A stretch of 8,659 bases of DNA from an uncultured Methanomethylovorans sp. (GTDB lineage: Archaea > Halobacteriota > Methanosarcinia > Methanosarcinales > Methanosarcinaceae): contig CALBTS010000062.1 of the NCBI GenBank assembly GCA_937968035.1, forward strand, positions 1 to 8,659. Reading direction: 5' to 3'. Position numbers and translations under genes: made by a program. This document shows, piece after piece, positions 7,501-8,659 of this stretch; position 1 is the first letter of the stretch, and every line of letters begins with the position of its first letter. The notes beneath the pieces are model-generated. The model saw only the letters and a list, made by a program, of their open reading frames with translations, did not search any database and had not been told where the DNA came from.

Positions 7501-8659
7501 ATTTTCAATGATATTTCTTTCGAGAACAGGAGCAGGAAGCCATGTAAATATCCCCAACCGTTTACACTCTACAGGAAACATTGCGAAAATCTCTTTGTTT
7601 GGGACTACTTCCATTTTCCAGACATTAGAGTCTGTGCTTGACTGGACAATAGCACCTATAATATCTTCCATCCCTTCTGTACGTAAAGCTACTTCCTGTA
7701 CTCTTGCCTGTAAAGTCAAATAATGCACCTTATCTCCAACCTCTCCGTGACTTGCAAATGATTTATGCCCAGTACCAACAAAAATGACAGGTAAAGATTT
7801 CATCCCGCTGTTTGCACAAAATTCCGCAAAGTCATGCAGGGTCCTCAGGTTGACCCTTTTTTCATCCAATGCATAGCCAAGTTCATCGTAGATTATAGCT
7901 ATTCCTTTATACTTCTTCTTAAACTTCTCATTATTTGTGATATCCTGAATAATGCTTGAAAGATTTGACTTGTCAAATGTGAACTCTGTCAATGTGGTTC
8001 CTTTAAAACACTGCTTAAATATGTTTAAAGCTTGTTCGTGAAAATCCTTTAGTCCCTTTTTAAGTTTCTTCTCGGTCCAATCGGGGTATTCTTTTTCAAG
8101 TATACTCAAGAACTCAGGCCATAAAACTTTGCTTTTTTCTATCTCAGCTAACTTTAATAATGCTTGACCATAATGGCTATCCAATTCAATATTCTTGTCC
8201 TCCAGTTCCAGGGCCTCTTGTACGGCATTTAATATTTCACCCTCAAAATCTAATCCTAGTCCAAAATTGCATATTGCTACTAAGAAACGACCCTCTTTTC
8301 GCCTTAACTTGATGTTTGATACTGAGAATCTCTCTCCCGTGACGTCCTCTAGCTTTTGTCCTTCTTTTTTAAGCACATTTGATTGAGCCGACTCGTAGTT
8401 CTTGAAAAATACCTCCATTTCAGGTAGTGTACTTTGATGAGCGAAATAACTTGCCAGCATCAGACATAAGTGGCTTTTACCGGTTCCATAAGAACCTGAT
8501 AAGAAGTAAAATCGTCTGTCTTGTGGAAGAACAGAATTTGCGATTTTTTCGAACGCTAAACGATGGGCAGTTATAGGCTTATATCGTTCCATGCGATCAC
8601 GCCTTTTCCCCTCATCAAAATATTCTTCTCGTAGGTTAACATAAGAAGCGTAGCCTGAC
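4570..8659 (-). CDS. brxC: BrxC/PglY-family P-loop ATPase, BREX system (5' end beyond window)
   Basis: This very large ATPase has at least 1340 residues counted from the Met at 8592; numbering below uses that Met. Walker A is GSYGTGKS (33-40), Walker B is IAIIYDE (231-237), and VIFVGTG (269-275) resembles sensor 1. The FPMHPLA stretch (366-372), followed by a conserved-looking arginine (R388) in DNRSVFKFF, is typical of BrxC/PglY proteins. Residues about 491-565 look like a winged helix. A beta-rich segment at about 1194-1292 contains ITDDGSDP, like chitobiase or immunoglobulin-like modules, and a helical tail ends in lysines and glutamates. The frame stays open for 22 more codons to the window edge (peptide YVNLREEYFDEGKRRDR), and relatives have more residues before the P-loop, so the true start is probably outside. 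It is likely the scaffold ATPase of the BREX complex. DUF499/DUF6079-type naming is an alternative for the same broad family. Confidence 0.85.
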   Translation of the reverse strand, partial: SGYASYVNLREEYFDEGKRRDRMERYKPITAHRLAFEKIANSVLPQDRRFYFLSGSYGTGKSHLCLMLASYFAHQSTLPEMEVFFKNYESAQSNVLKKEGQKLEDVTGERFSVSNIKLRRKEGRFLVAICNFGLGLDFEGEILNAVQEALELEDKNIELDSHYGQALLKLAEIEKSKVLWPEFLSILEKEYPDWTEKKLKKGLKDFHEQALNIFKQCFKGTTLTEFTFDKSNLSSIIQDITNNEKFKKKYKGIAIIYDELGYALDEKRVNLRTLHDFAEFCANSGMKSLPVIFVGTGHKSFASHGEVGDKVHYLTLQARVQEVALRTEGMEDIIGAIVQSSTDSNVWKMEVVPNKEIFAMFPVECKRLGIFTWLPAPVLERNIIENIFPMHPLATYALLELARNVGSDNRSVFKFFSPEFKTGDDIFEIAEKYTFPWFANTNEILTGSKLNLYTADLLVDYFIFQGSGGIDTRSFVPKIKEAISDFEKTIRELKKYVKKDTTDKLFDESDSTMESILKTMLIFEIISNRDVEIIPNEENICFALNEYSKHGKAGINERLKKLVSAGIIYKNQEGYYEFKKSGARDINQLIDNYKSVPENRPSNVLQIFKEKIWNENQYQYFEAKDENLKYNEDKRVKTKFISASEFTQSKYSNESFYGNIEDERQKTSFGKDYYEGTVIVVYCENIDQINQSKAFTRFNNNERIYVAIPKNPITFEERIFTFMAVEYIEGSSDFKNFTSYELAQLSKIKDDTQKKLRELETNYFNNSNLIWYGKEGATIQVAQNKFHDVANIISKNLYKDKRNLVPHPYFNKSHIKISGGSLQKLVSEAIDLLADFSKPIEIDHSWADNRGGINYVKKLFVDHWVLNKIANKGDIYYYEISDNIERFAKDFPAYSWLLNRLNDLEKQKPVLINSILKHLYETYGLGDIAITFFLILAKRYYKDSLIVKKEEMTITDLSLSTGEELINLVNGNYPNAVVIIQSVSKEDKEYFDQIYKVFDTSSAAGKTYGLNEAFNVVKNWWDGQSIIVKVEALYGEPSRQYIKAFNKIETSGPYAFIKHDILELNNIEKDEKLTETKRAKVINGIKEFLKDCGEVEGSVRKRILKELCSFFQSEGETDEHLKDSLKQWFEVLDERQKNSYSDFQVKDTRGLLKAESNLSNIGSFIFETLPETMDLGRVADWTDDKVQEYVGKIKDAKKKIDDNKIKVQPPIIKFVNAEEDINARRVKYSSKLRFEISPGENVKSIFITDDGSDPKDKKSHRKKITNDEVLEISGNKKLQIVAEDAEGNYSDLVVWSIFDKNQEVIINGQPDIYNNIQVNFIFPKDKDQLKVSLKSFLDLAKKHNIVTDEELIKIFSEILKEK

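Noticed and set aside
4570..8659. Reading the large ATPase as a DNA-restriction helicase
   Set aside because: No helicase motif series (DEAD/DEAH box with motifs III to VI) is seen; the motifs fit the BrxC/PglY P-loop family instead.

Overview
The window is an AT-rich stretch (GC roughly in the mid-to-upper 30s per cent, judged by eye). It is filled by three large genes on the minus strand that together form the core of a BREX (bacteriophage exclusion) defence operon. In transcription order they are a giant P-loop ATPase of the BrxC/PglY family (open at the right window edge), a PglZ-family alkaline-phosphatase-superfamily protein, and a BrxL (Lon-like AAA+) protein. The AT-rich codon use and weak or absent Shine-Dalgarno sequences suggest a Bacteroidota-like host, but there is no marker gene in the window, so this is only a guess.

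Layout: bases 1-166 lie outside the operon and may contain the last codons of a convergent plus-strand gene. Bases 167-2188 encode BrxL, 2219-4573 encode PglZ, and 4570 to the right edge encode BrxC. BrxC and PglZ overlap by the 4-base ATGA junction, and PglZ and BrxL are 30 bases apart, so the three are almost certainly one transcript.

BrxC is followed directly by pglZ and then brxL, with no PglX methyltransferase between them. This matches the type 4 BREX layout (brxP-brxC-pglZ-brxL), in which a PAPS-reductase-family protein, BrxP, replaces the methyltransferase. BrxP would lie just beyond the right edge and cannot be seen here. Working model: BrxC is a large ATPase scaffold, PglZ a metal-dependent phosphatase/nuclease-like partner, and BrxL a ring-forming ATPase acting on DNA. 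BrxP would supply the self/non-self mark.

The most notable feature is the BrxL C-terminus. No Lon-type serine-lysine protease signature is visible there. Instead the protein ends in a domain that closely resembles the C-terminal phospholipase-D-like domain of eukaryotic MITD1 (MIT_C). This is a variant of a known system rather than a wholly new one.
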